From Thalassospira lucentensis (GTDB lineage: Bacteria > Pseudomonadota > Alphaproteobacteria > Rhodospirillales > Thalassospiraceae), in NCBI RefSeq assembly GCF_011806425.1, contig NZ_JAATOV010000004.1, positions 62,001 through 126,000 on the forward strand: a stretch of 64,000 nucleotides of DNA. The letters run 5' to 3'. This document shows, piece after piece, positions 16,403-24,907 of this stretch. Made by a program: the position numbers and the translations under genes. Positions within the stretch are counted from its first letter, which is position 1; each line of letters starts with the position of its first letter. The notes below the pieces were generated by a model that made no database searches, was not told the origin of the DNA, and was given only the letters and a program-made list of their open reading frames with translations.

Positions 16403-17341
16403 TTGAGCGACACACAAAATCGCAAACCTGCATCTTCCCCCGGATCATCGGCCCCGACCACGCCGAGCTTAGAAATTGATGATGGCACGCGGGTCTTTTT
16501 CGATCCGGCCCGCGACATCGCCCCATCACCGCAAAGCCCCGCATCTGTGTCACCGACGTCAACAGCGCAAAGTGCGCACATCGACGATGGGGCGACGCCA
16601 GATGCGTCAGGCACGCCCCCCAAAGACGCCGAAGCCCCCCAAAAGTCAGCCGGTGCAGGCAAATCCCCCAAACCGCATTATCACGGCCACCGCCAACGGC
16701 TGCGCGAGCGCTTTATCAAAGGCGGCGCAACGGCCTTGGCCGATTATGAATTGCTGGAACTGATGTTGTGCATGGCGATGCCGCGCGGCGATGTCAAACC
16801 ACTGGCGAAATCGTTGGTTACCCAATTTGGCAGTTTTGCCAATGTTCTGGCCGCCCGCCCCGAAGATTTGCACAAGGCCAAGGGACTTGGCGAAGCCGGG
16901 ATTGCCGCGATCAAAATCGCAGAGGCAAGTGCGCAACATTTATCGCGCGAACGGGCGATGGAATTGCCGGTCATTGCCAGTTGGGAACAGCTGATTGATT
17001 ATTGCCGGGTGCGGATCGGGCATCTGAAAAACGAAGAACTGCATTTGCTGTTTTTGGACCGCAAAAACCGCCTGATAGCCGATGAATGCCATCAACGCGG
17101 CACCGTCGATCACACGCCGGTTTATCCACGCGAAGTCATCAAACGCGCGCTTGAGCTGCATGCGTCGGCCATCATATTGGTCCATAACCATCCAAGTGGG
17201 GACGCCACCCCATCGCGCGGAGACATCGACATGACACGCAAAATCGTTGAGGCCGCCAAGGCGATGGAAATTGCCGTACATGATCACATCATCATCAGCC
17301 AGGCGGGATATAATTCGTTCAAAACCCTTGGCTTGATATAG
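16403..17341 (+). CDS. radC: RadC family protein (JAB/MPN domain)
   Basis: A 312-aa protein. Residues 1-90 are a low-complexity Pro/Ser/Ala/Asp extension. The RadC core begins at PHYHGHRQRLRERF, continues through a helix-hairpin-helix-like region (ELLELMLCMAMPRGD, KAKGLGEAGIAAIK) and ends in a JAB metalloprotease-like domain with HNHPSGDATPSRGD at 261-274. The DNA-repair role once claimed for RadC in E. coli was not upheld; the biochemical role is open. The start must be TTG 16403 with GGGGGA 7 nt upstream, since the next in-frame ATG lies deep in the core. The long extension is unusual. Confidence 0.9.
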   Translation: MSDTQNRKPASSPGSSAPTTPSLEIDDGTRVFFDPARDIAPSPQSPASVSPTSTAQSAHIDDGATPDASGTPPKDAEAPQKSAGAGKSPKPHYHGHRQRLRERFIKGGATALADYELLELMLCMAMPRGDVKPLAKSLVTQFGSFANVLAARPEDLHKAKGLGEAGIAAIKIAEASAQHLSRERAMELPVIASWEQLIDYCRVRIGHLKNEELHLLFLDRKNRLIADECHQRGTVDHTPVYPREVIKRALELHASAIILVHNHPSGDATPSRGDIDMTRKIVEAAKAMEIAVHDHIIISQAGYNSFKTLGLI

Positions 17342-17390
17342 CGCCCAGCCCTAACCGCCGCCAAAACCGCTACCAACCAGAAAGAACACC

Positions 17391-17780
17391 ATGGCCCATA
17401 TTGGTTTGATCACGGTTGTCGTGCGCAATTACGACGACGCCATTGCGTTTTATACCGACAAAGTCGGGTTTGACCTGATTGAAGATACCGATCTTGGTGA
17501 TGGCAAACGCTGGGTGATTGTGGGGCCAAAAGGCGCAACTGAAACCCGCATTCTGTTAGCACAGGCACGCGGCGAACGCCAAACATGCGTCATTGGCGAT
17601 CAAACCGGTGGACGGGTGGGCTTTTTCCTTAATTCCGATGATTTTGCCCGCGATCATGAGCGCATGACAAAAGCCGGTGTTCATTTTCTTGAAGCCCCCC
17701 GAAATGAGCCCTATGGCACGGTGGCGGTATTTGAGGACCTGTATGGCAACAAATGGGATTTGATTGAGCTTAAATCCTGA
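17391..17780 (+). CDS. VOC family protein
   Basis: A 129-aa single-chain VOC protein starting HIGLITVVVRNYDDAIAFYTDKVGFDLIED and ending DLYGNKWDLIELK, with the paired beta-alpha-beta3 modules of the glyoxalase/dioxygenase superfamily. The central Phe-Tyr and the terminal Glu in LIEL are the usual conserved positions. This subgroup resembles YaeR/PhnB-like proteins of unknown substrate. It follows radC by 49 bp and may be read through from map-radC. It is unrelated in detail to the cassette-bearing VOC gene at 4210. Confidence 0.88.
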   Translation: MAHIGLITVVVRNYDDAIAFYTDKVGFDLIEDTDLGDGKRWVIVGPKGATETRILLAQARGERQTCVIGDQTGGRVGFFLNSDDFARDHERMTKAGVHFLEAPRNEPYGTVAVFEDLYGNKWDLIELKS

Positions 17781-18202
17781 TCAGAGCACCTGACGCCAGC
17801 CACGTAGATCGTTGATCATAAAAGTCGATGAATGCGATTGCGGGGGCACCTCGTGGAGCAGGATCGATTCGCATATCCAAATGAACCGTGCTGCTTAAAT
17901 GTGAACTGCTTCGCAGCCAAAAACACAACTTTTCCGCGTCACAGAGCATATATTAGCAATTAAATTCGCGAACAGCCCGCCAATTTTCCATCCCAACTTA
18001 CAAGCGTATATTCATCGGCGAATTATTGTTTTTACGCATGATTCCACTATTGCGACCCAAATATCGCGCACAACTCCACCGATTATTTCACTACGATGAA
18101 ATCAAGACTTGCAGTTGACGCATAGCAGCCTCAGTATTTTTGCGTACGTACTTTCAGGGAGTGCGTCACAACAAATCAAAATTGCTGAGGGAGACATTTC
18201 AC
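17781..18202. other. intergenic region upstream of the opp operon
   Basis: About 420 bp, AT-richer than its surroundings. A TTGACG hexamer at 18115-18120 lies about 80 bp before the OppA start and could be a -35 element, but the -10 partner is weak. I see no gene or structured RNA. Confidence 0.5.
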
Positions 18203-19837
18203 ATGTCACAAAACGCGATGACCGCAAAGGGTCTCGTGAGCGGACTGATAAAGTCGTCACGGGCCTTTGTGCTGGGGACCGCCTTGATTGCCGGGTCGAT
18301 GACCATGCTGTCCTCCACCCACGCGCAAGCTGAAAAGATTCTGCGGGTTGGGAATGATGGTGAACCACAATCCATGGACCCACATTTCATCTCGACCGTT
18401 CAGACCAGCCGTCTTTCCGATGATATGTCGTTGGGTCTTTTGACCTATGGCCCCGATGGGCAGCCGGTTCCCGGTGCGGCAGAAAGCTGGACCGTTTCAG
18501 ACGACGGGATGACATATACCTTTAAAATCCGGGATCATAACTGGTCAGACGGAACCCCGGTCACCGCACAGGACTTCATCGCAGGCTGGCAACGCCTTCT
18601 TGATCCGGCACTGGGCGCGGAATATGCGTCGCTTTTGTACATCATTGAAGGTGCCGAGGACGTCAATACCGGCAAAGACGGCGCGAAACTCGCAGCGACG
18701 GCCATTGACGACCATACCCTTAAGGTCAAGCTGACCGCACCGGCCCCCTATTTCCTCGCTCAGCTTACCCACCAGACGGCCTTTGCAATCCCGCGTCACG
18801 TGGTTGAAAAATATGGCAAGGACTGGGTAAAGCCGGAAAACATCGTCGTAAACGGTCCTTACAAACTGGTTGAGTGGATTCCGAACGTTCATACCAAACT
18901 GGTCAAAAACGAAGAATTCTACGACGCCAAGAACGTTCCGATCGACGAAGTGATTTACTACACCTACGAAGATCGCACCGCGATGCAGAACCGTTTCCGC
19001 GCCGACGAACTTGACGTCGCGCGTGACATTGCATCCGAACAAATTTCCTGGTTGCGTGACAATCTAAGCGACAGCCTGCGCATCGCCCCCTATGCGGGCA
19101 TTTATTATTACGCGATCCGAACCGACAAAGAAAAATTCGCTGATCCGCGCGTGCGCAAGGCGCTTTCGCTTGCCATCAACCGCGAAGCCATCACCGATGC
19201 GGTTCTGAAAACCGGTGAACTTCCGGCATATTCCTTCGTGCCGCCGGGAACAGGCAACTATACCGAACCGGCCTATGTTTCATGGAAGGACCTGCCCTAT
19301 GGCGAGAAGGTCGCAGAAGCCAAGAAACTGATGGCAGAAGCGGGCTATGGGCCGGACAACCCGTTGAAATTCACCCTGCGTTACAACACGTCGGAGAACC
19401 ACAAACGCATCGCGATTGCCGCACAAAATATGTGGAAACAGATCGGTGTCGAAGCCGACCTGTTTAACACCGAAGGCAAAATCCACTATGCCGACCTGAA
19501 AGTTGGTGATTTCGAAGTCGCCCGCGCAGGATGGATCGCCGATTACAACGATGCGCAGAACTTCCTGTTCCTTGGTGAAGAACGCACAGGTCCGCTGAAC
19601 TATGCCGCGTTCGGCAACCCGCGTTATAACGAACTTATGATGGAGGCCGAAAACGAAGGCGACCTGAAAAAGCGCGCGGAACTGATGCATCAGGCCGAAG
19701 CCATCATGATGGAAGCGCAGCCCTACATCCCGATTTACTACTATGTCTCGAAACAGCTTGTATCGCCAAAGGTCAAAGGCTGGATCGATAATGCCCCGGA
19801 TCGTCACCTGACCCGCTGGCTCGACATCGCCGAGTAA
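18203..19837 (+). CDS. oligopeptide ABC transporter, periplasmic binding protein (OppA-like)
   Basis: A 544-aa SBP_bac_5 family protein. The signal peptide spans residues 1-36 (KSSRAFVLGTALIAGSM, cleavage after HAQA). The mature start EKILRVGNDGEPQSMDPHF and the later EDRTAMQNRF, VRKALSLAINREAI and WIADYNDAQNFL motifs are characteristic of peptide-binding OppA proteins. It captures peptides in the periplasm and delivers them to the OppBC permease. GAGGGAGA upstream supports ATG 18203. It is the first gene of a five-gene operon. Confidence 0.94.
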   Translation: MSQNAMTAKGLVSGLIKSSRAFVLGTALIAGSMTMLSSTHAQAEKILRVGNDGEPQSMDPHFISTVQTSRLSDDMSLGLLTYGPDGQPVPGAAESWTVSDDGMTYTFKIRDHNWSDGTPVTAQDFIAGWQRLLDPALGAEYASLLYIIEGAEDVNTGKDGAKLAATAIDDHTLKVKLTAPAPYFLAQLTHQTAFAIPRHVVEKYGKDWVKPENIVVNGPYKLVEWIPNVHTKLVKNEEFYDAKNVPIDEVIYYTYEDRTAMQNRFRADELDVARDIASEQISWLRDNLSDSLRIAPYAGIYYYAIRTDKEKFADPRVRKALSLAINREAITDAVLKTGELPAYSFVPPGTGNYTEPAYVSWKDLPYGEKVAEAKKLMAEAGYGPDNPLKFTLRYNTSENHKRIAIAAQNMWKQIGVEADLFNTEGKIHYADLKVGDFEVARAGWIADYNDAQNFLFLGEERTGPLNYAAFGNPRYNELMMEAENEGDLKKRAELMHQAEAIMMEAQPYIPIYYYVSKQLVSPKVKGWIDNAPDRHLTRWLDIAE

Positions 19838-19918
19838 ATTTCGCCTTGGTATCGCAGGCTTTGAAGGCGTCATCCCGCCCAAGGCCTGCGATCACCCCGA
19901 CGGGGATGAGAAAAAAAC

Positions 19919-20842
19919 ATGTTATCATACGCCATTCGGCGCCTGCTGATCGCGATCCCGACGCTGTTCATCGTGATCACGGTGGCCTTTTTCATGATGC
20001 GTATTGCACCGGGCGGTCCATTCGATCAGGAACGTGCACTGCCACCCGAAATCGAAAAGAATATCAAGGCCGCCTATGACCTTGATAAACCGCTGATCGC
20101 GCAATACGGCATTTATATCGGCAAGCTTTTGCAGGGTGACTTTGGCCCATCAATCAAGATCCGTGACTTTTCCGTTGCTGAACTGATCATGGCGGGCGCA
20201 CCAGCATCCATGCAGCTTGGTTTAAGTGCAATTGCCCTGGCCCTTGTGTTTGGCATCGGGTTTGGCACCTATGCCGCCCTTCGACAAAACAGTGCGGTTG
20301 ATTTTGCCGTGATGGGGATTGCCATGATCGGCATTGCCATCCCGAACTTTGTCATGGCGCCGTTACTGTCGCTTGTTTTTGGACTGTATCTTGCGATCCT
20401 GCCGACCGCAGGATGGGGAGACGGCGAAATCCAGTACAAGATTTTGCCGATCATTGCCCTTGCCCTGCCCCAGATTGCCTATATCGCGCGCCTGACGCGC
20501 GGATCGATGGTCGAAGTGTTGCATTCCAATTATATCCGCACGGCACGTGCCAAGGGACTGCGCGAAAAGTTGGTAGTGAACCGTCATGCGATCAAGGGCG
20601 CACTTTTGCCGGTGATTTCCTATCTCGGCCCGGCAACGGCCGCCGTCATGACCGGATCGGTTGTGATTGAAAGCATCTTTGGCGTGCCCGGTATTGGCAC
20701 CTATTTCATCAAGGCCGCATTGAACCGCGACTACCCGCTGGTGATGGGGGTGGTGATTGTCTATGCGGTGATGATCATCTTGCTGAATTTCCTGGTCGAC
20801 ATGGTTTACGGCCTTCTTGATCCCAAACTGAAGTCACCCTGA
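19919..20842 (+). CDS. oligopeptide ABC transporter permease (OppB-like)
   Basis: A 307-aa integral membrane protein with six predicted transmembrane segments (first at about 9-30). The N-terminal family motif reads LLIAIPTLFIVITVAFFMMRIAPGGPFD, and the EAA coupling loop that contacts the ATPases reads YIRTARAKGLREK. It forms the translocation pore with OppC. It lies 81 bp after oppA, and its TGA overlaps the ATG of the next gene. Confidence 0.94.
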   Translation: MLSYAIRRLLIAIPTLFIVITVAFFMMRIAPGGPFDQERALPPEIEKNIKAAYDLDKPLIAQYGIYIGKLLQGDFGPSIKIRDFSVAELIMAGAPASMQLGLSAIALALVFGIGFGTYAALRQNSAVDFAVMGIAMIGIAIPNFVMAPLLSLVFGLYLAILPTAGWGDGEIQYKILPIIALALPQIAYIARLTRGSMVEVLHSNYIRTARAKGLREKLVVNRHAIKGALLPVISYLGPATAAVMTGSVVIESIFGVPGIGTYFIKAALNRDYPLVMGVVIVYAVMIILLNFLVDMVYGLLDPKLKSP

Positions 20843-21750
20843 TGATGAATAAATCCGAAAAGACAGCCCTGCTGCAATCTGCAAGTGCGGCCAAGGAAAT
20901 CGAAGGGCGCAGCCTGTGGCGTGATGCCCGTATCCGCCTGTTTCGTAACAAGGCCGCCGTGGGATCCATGATTATTCTGGGGATTATCACCCTGCTTGCG
21001 ATCATCGCCCCGCTTTTGAGCCCATATGCCTATGACCAGATCGACTGGGGATACATTCAGGAAGGCCCGAACTGGGAAAACGGCCACATTTTTGGCACCG
21101 ATGGCAATGGACGCGACCTGTTTATCCGCGTGCTGTATGGAGCGCGCGTGTCATTGGCCGTCGGGCTTTTGGCAACGGCCGTCTCGCTGATCATTGGCGT
21201 GACATATGGGGCCATCGCCGGATATTTCGGCGGCAAGATCGACAGCATCATGATGCGGTTTGTCGATGTGCTTTATTCCCTGCCCTTCATGTTCTTTGTC
21301 ATCATGTTGATGGTGGTGTTTGGTCGAAACATCTTTTTGATTTTTGTCGCCCTTGGTGCGGTTGAATGGTTGACCATGGCCCGCATTGTCCGGGGTCAGA
21401 CACTTTCGCTGCGGCGGCGTGAATTTATCGAGGCCGCCCATGCCACGGGGGTTTCGAACTTCAAGATCATTTTCCGCCATGTCATCCCCAATGTTCTGGG
21501 GCCGGTGATTGTCTATATGACACTGACCATTCCCCAAGTGATCCTGACAGAAAGTTTCCTGTCTTTCCTTGGGCTTGGCGTGCAAGAGCCGCTGACCAGT
21601 TGGGGGGTTCTGATTTCCGAAGGCGCAAAAGTGATCGAAGCATCGACCTGGATGCTGATTTATCCGGCGGTGTTCCTTGCACTGACACTGTTCTGTTTCA
21701 ACTTCATCGGCGATGGCCTGCGCGATGCGCTGGACCCGAAAGACAGATAG
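20842..21750 (+). CDS. oligopeptide ABC transporter permease (OppC-like)
   Basis: A 302-aa protein. A cytoplasmic N-terminus with RLFRNKAAVGSMIILGI, the OppC_N motif, precedes six membrane spans. FGTDGNGRDLFIRVLYGARVSLAVGL and the coupling loop FIEAAHATGVSNFKI are diagnostic. It starts within the stop codon of the previous permease (TGATGATG), indicating translational coupling. It pairs with OppB to make the peptide channel. Confidence 0.94.
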   Translation: MMNKSEKTALLQSASAAKEIEGRSLWRDARIRLFRNKAAVGSMIILGIITLLAIIAPLLSPYAYDQIDWGYIQEGPNWENGHIFGTDGNGRDLFIRVLYGARVSLAVGLLATAVSLIIGVTYGAIAGYFGGKIDSIMMRFVDVLYSLPFMFFVIMLMVVFGRNIFLIFVALGAVEWLTMARIVRGQTLSLRRREFIEAAHATGVSNFKIIFRHVIPNVLGPVIVYMTLTIPQVILTESFLSFLGLGVQEPLTSWGVLISEGAKVIEASTWMLIYPAVFLALTLFCFNFIGDGLRDALDPKDR

Positions 21751-21769
21751 GACAGGAAGGAAACACATC

Positions 21770-22744
21770 ATGACAACCAACCATATTCTGACTGTCGAAA
21801 ACCTTTCTACGCGGTTTCAAACCCCGGATGGCGAAGTCGAGGCGGTCAATAACGTCAATTTCCACATTGATCCGGGCGAAACGCTTGGCGTTGTCGGGGA
21901 ATCTGGATCGGGCAAAACCCAGATTTTCCTGTCCCTGATGGGGCTTTTGGCCAAGAACGGCACATCGACCGGGTCCGTTCGCTATAAGGATAAGGAAATC
22001 CTCAATCTGCGGCCCCGCGAATTGAACAAAATTCGCGGTGTCTCGATGTCGATGATCTTTCAGGATCCGATGACATCGCTGAACCCGTATTTGAAAATCT
22101 CCCGACAAATGACAGAGGTACTCGTCGAACATCGCGGGATGTCCGAGGCAGAAGCCTTAAAACGTGCCATTGCGATGCTTGACCGTGTCGGTATCCCCGG
22201 TGCGGCGCAACGCGTTCACATGTATCCCCATGAATTTTCCGGCGGCATGCGACAACGCGTGATGATTGCCATGGCGCTTTTGTGCGATCCGGAAGTTCTG
22301 ATTGCCGATGAGCCGACCACAGCCCTTGATGTTACGGTGCAGGCACAGATCCTTGATCTGTTGCGCGATCTGCAAACAGACTTCAACACCGCAACGGTGA
22401 TGATCACCCACGATCTGGGTGTGGTGGCGGGCCTGTGTGATCGGGTGATGGTGATGTATGGCGGGCGGGTTGTTGAAACCGGCACCGTGCGCGACATTTT
22501 TTATGACAGTCATCATCCCTATACCGAGGGCCTGTTGAAATCGATGCCGCGCATTGATCGCGCCAACGAAGACAACATGTTCGCCATTCCCGGCCAACCA
22601 CCCAATCTTCAAAACCTGCCGACGGGCTGTGCCTATCAGGAACGCTGCGGCTATGTCATGGATCGATGCTGTCAGGAGCGCCCGTTGCTCAAAGATTTTG
22701 GGGATGGCCGGGCCAGCGCATGTTTCCGGGAGGACGGGCAATGA
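21770..22744 (+). CDS. oligopeptide ABC transporter ATPase (OppD-like)
   Basis: A 324-aa ABC ATPase. Walker A is GESGSGKT (about residue 42), the signature is EFSGGMRQRV, Walker B is VLIADEPTTALD, and the H-loop is MITHDLG. The C-terminal oligopeptide/dipeptide extension (GLLKSMPRID, Cys motif CAYQERCGYVMDRCCQE) fits the OppD/DppD group, some of which bind an FeS cluster through these Cys. ATG 21770 is favoured by AGGAAGGAAA upstream. It ends in an ATGA overlap with OppF. Confidence 0.94.
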   Translation: MTTNHILTVENLSTRFQTPDGEVEAVNNVNFHIDPGETLGVVGESGSGKTQIFLSLMGLLAKNGTSTGSVRYKDKEILNLRPRELNKIRGVSMSMIFQDPMTSLNPYLKISRQMTEVLVEHRGMSEAEALKRAIAMLDRVGIPGAAQRVHMYPHEFSGGMRQRVMIAMALLCDPEVLIADEPTTALDVTVQAQILDLLRDLQTDFNTATVMITHDLGVVAGLCDRVMVMYGGRVVETGTVRDIFYDSHHPYTEGLLKSMPRIDRANEDNMFAIPGQPPNLQNLPTGCAYQERCGYVMDRCCQERPLLKDFGDGRASACFREDGQ

Positions 22745-23757
22745 CGGTCATGACGACAGCACCAGACAAACGCGACAACGCCCCGATCCTGTCCGTCCGT
22801 GATCTTAAGGTTCATTTTCCGATACCGGGCAAAGGCCTGTTCGCCAAGGACCGACCGCTTAAGGCCGTCGACGGGGTAGATTTTGACCTTTATCCCGGCG
22901 AGACACTTGGCGTGGTTGGGGAATCTGGTTGCGGGAAATCCACATTGGGTCGGGCGATTTTGCAATTGATTGCCCCATCGGGCGGACAGGTCGCATGGCT
23001 TGGCAAAAATATTGTCGGCATCCCACACCGCGATATGCAGCCCCTGCGCCGGGATTTGCAGATCATTTTTCAGGACCCGCTCGCCAGTCTTAATCCGCGC
23101 ATGACGATCGGCGAAATCATTGCGGAACCGCTGGTCACCCACAAACCTGAACTGGGCAAGGACGAAATCAAGACGCGCGTAAAACGCATGATGGCGCGGG
23201 TGGGACTTTTGCCGCAAATGATAAACCGCTATCCGCATGAATTTTCCGGGGGACAATGCCAGCGTATCGGCATTGCACGCGCGATGATTCTGGAACCGAA
23301 ATTGATTGTGTGTGACGAACCGGTTTCCGCCCTTGATGTGTCGATACAAGCGCAGATCGTCAATCTGTTACAGGAATTACAGCGTGAATTTGACCTGTCG
23401 CTGATTTTCATCAGCCATGATTTGTCGATTGTGCGCCATATCTGTCACCGCATTATGGTGCTGTATCTTGGCAATGTGATGGAGCTTGCGGACCGTGACA
23501 GCATCTATGCCAACCCCAAACACCCCTATACCAAGGCGCTGATTTCAGCCGTGCCAATTCCCGACCCGGAAATTGAACGCAATAAGGAACGCATTGTTCT
23601 GACCGGCGATTTGCCAAGTCCGCTGTCGCCGCCGTCAGGATGTGTGTTTCGAACCCGGTGCCCGTTCGCACAGGAAAAATGTGCAACGGACGTTCCGACA
23701 ATTGACCGTGTTTCGGAAACTCAGGAAGTCGCCTGTCATTTTCACAACAGCATCTAA
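22741..23757 (+). CDS. oligopeptide ABC transporter ATPase (OppF-like)
   Basis: A 338-aa ABC ATPase with Walker A GESGCGKST, signature EFSGGQCQRI, Walker B LIVCDEPVSALD and H-loop FISHDLS, plus the C-terminal oligopeptide extension with CVFRTRCPFAQEKC. It partners OppD to power peptide uptake. ATG 22741 overlaps the OppD stop by 4 nt; an upstream in-frame extension would lie inside OppD and is rejected. It is the last gene of the operon, followed by a strong terminator. Confidence 0.94.
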   Translation: MTVMTTAPDKRDNAPILSVRDLKVHFPIPGKGLFAKDRPLKAVDGVDFDLYPGETLGVVGESGCGKSTLGRAILQLIAPSGGQVAWLGKNIVGIPHRDMQPLRRDLQIIFQDPLASLNPRMTIGEIIAEPLVTHKPELGKDEIKTRVKRMMARVGLLPQMINRYPHEFSGGQCQRIGIARAMILEPKLIVCDEPVSALDVSIQAQIVNLLQELQREFDLSLIFISHDLSIVRHICHRIMVLYLGNVMELADRDSIYANPKHPYTKALISAVPIPDPEIERNKERIVLTGDLPSPLSPPSGCVFRTRCPFAQEKCATDVPTIDRVSETQEVACHFHNSI

Positions 23758-23791
23758 ATAAGAAGCCTGTCACAATTGCACCCGAAAACTT

Positions 23792-23821
23792 ACGGACCGT
23801 CCTTAGACGGTCCGTTTTCTT
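23792..23821 (+). terminator. intrinsic terminator of the opp operon
   Basis: A perfect 10-bp stem ACGGACCGTC/GACGGTCCGT with a 4-nt loop followed by TTTTCTTG, 35 nt after the OppF stop. Confidence 0.92.
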
Positions 23822-23873
23822 GTGTAAAACCAAGTGATCAATTCGCCGTTTTTAGAAAATCCGTATCAACGGA

Positions 23874-24716
23874 TCAAAACGTGTAAACGAGGCCGAGGCC
23901 AGCACTGAGCACATAGTCATCATCAATGATCGGGCTGTCGGTATATTCGTCTGATAGATAGACGACACCGCCGGTACCGATGATGTTGAGGTTTTCGGTC
24001 AGCGGATAGGCGACGCTGAGATCAAGGTGGGGCAAGAAGGTCGCATCGGGGGCGTAATAAGCCCGGTCCGCGCGGACTTCGTTTCGGGCAACACCCGCAC
24101 CATAATCCACCAGATTTTCGCTTTGCCATGTGACACCCGCACCCCATTTAAAGCGTGCGTGTCCCCATTGTACCGGAACGGAATAGGACAAATCGACTTC
24201 GTGACCGTCATGGGTATCGGTTACATCGGTCAGATATTTCCCAACCAATTCACCGCGCCATAGGCGTGTGGCAAAGCCCATCCCGATATCATACCCCATA
24301 TCGGGATCTTCCATCCCGTTTAGGTACGCACTGTCATCCGGGTCAAAAGGTGCGCCACGCAGGCCACCGATAAAGGACACACTGGCGAAATCGTTTTTCC
24401 AAACTTTGATATCGACCTCATCGGTCCCGATATGCATGCGTTCCGCATCATAGGCAATCAGCGGAAGACCGTTCAAATCGGTACTGTCTGCACCGCGGTA
24501 AGGATTGCTTTCGACTTTGCCGATCGCGCCCAATTGCCAATTTCCGCCCAACCACGGATCTTTTTCACCAGTCCCCTGCCCGCGCTGGGTGTCAGTGTTC
24601 GCATTCTGTGCGTTTGCCGGGGCACTGAGCGTAATCGTTATGGCAAGCGCACATAACGCCAGCCCGACAGCAATCATGACATCGCCCAACCGACGTCGTA
24701 CTTTTTTCAAAACCAT
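23874..24716 (-). CDS. MipA/OmpV family outer membrane protein
   Basis: A 280-aa protein. The signal peptide (KKVRRRLGDV then a hydrophobic segment, cleavage near ANAQ at about residue 36) is followed by a beta-barrel-type sequence: alternating hydrophobic strands, YRGADSTDLNGLPLIAYDAERMHIG near the start, and a C-terminal aromatic residue in GLGLVYTF, as needed for Bam recognition. MipA/OmpV proteins are outer membrane scaffolds or porin-like barrels. It is monocistronic with a 190-bp upstream gap that shows a short CCATTAC/GTAATGG inverted repeat. Confidence 0.88.
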   Translation of the reverse strand: MVLKKVRRRLGDVMIAVGLALCALAITITLSAPANAQNANTDTQRGQGTGEKDPWLGGNWQLGAIGKVESNPYRGADSTDLNGLPLIAYDAERMHIGTDEVDIKVWKNDFASVSFIGGLRGAPFDPDDSAYLNGMEDPDMGYDIGMGFATRLWRGELVGKYLTDVTDTHDGHEVDLSYSVPVQWGHARFKWGAGVTWQSENLVDYGAGVARNEVRADRAYYAPDATFLPHLDLSVAYPLTENLNIIGTGGVVYLSDEYTDSPIIDDDYVLSAGLGLVYTF

Positions 24717-24907
24717 TTATCTGCACACCTTTTGAGAACCATTACGTTATGTCGGCCAGACAGTACGCCGAGACACAATGTAATGGCGTCCGGTTCTATA
24801 ACTTCGGACGGATGACACAAAAAACACCCGTCTGAGTGCACATTTTCACGTGCCCTATTATGAGGATGCAACAATCTATGGACGAGAAACGTGGTGAAAA
24901 TTTGTGC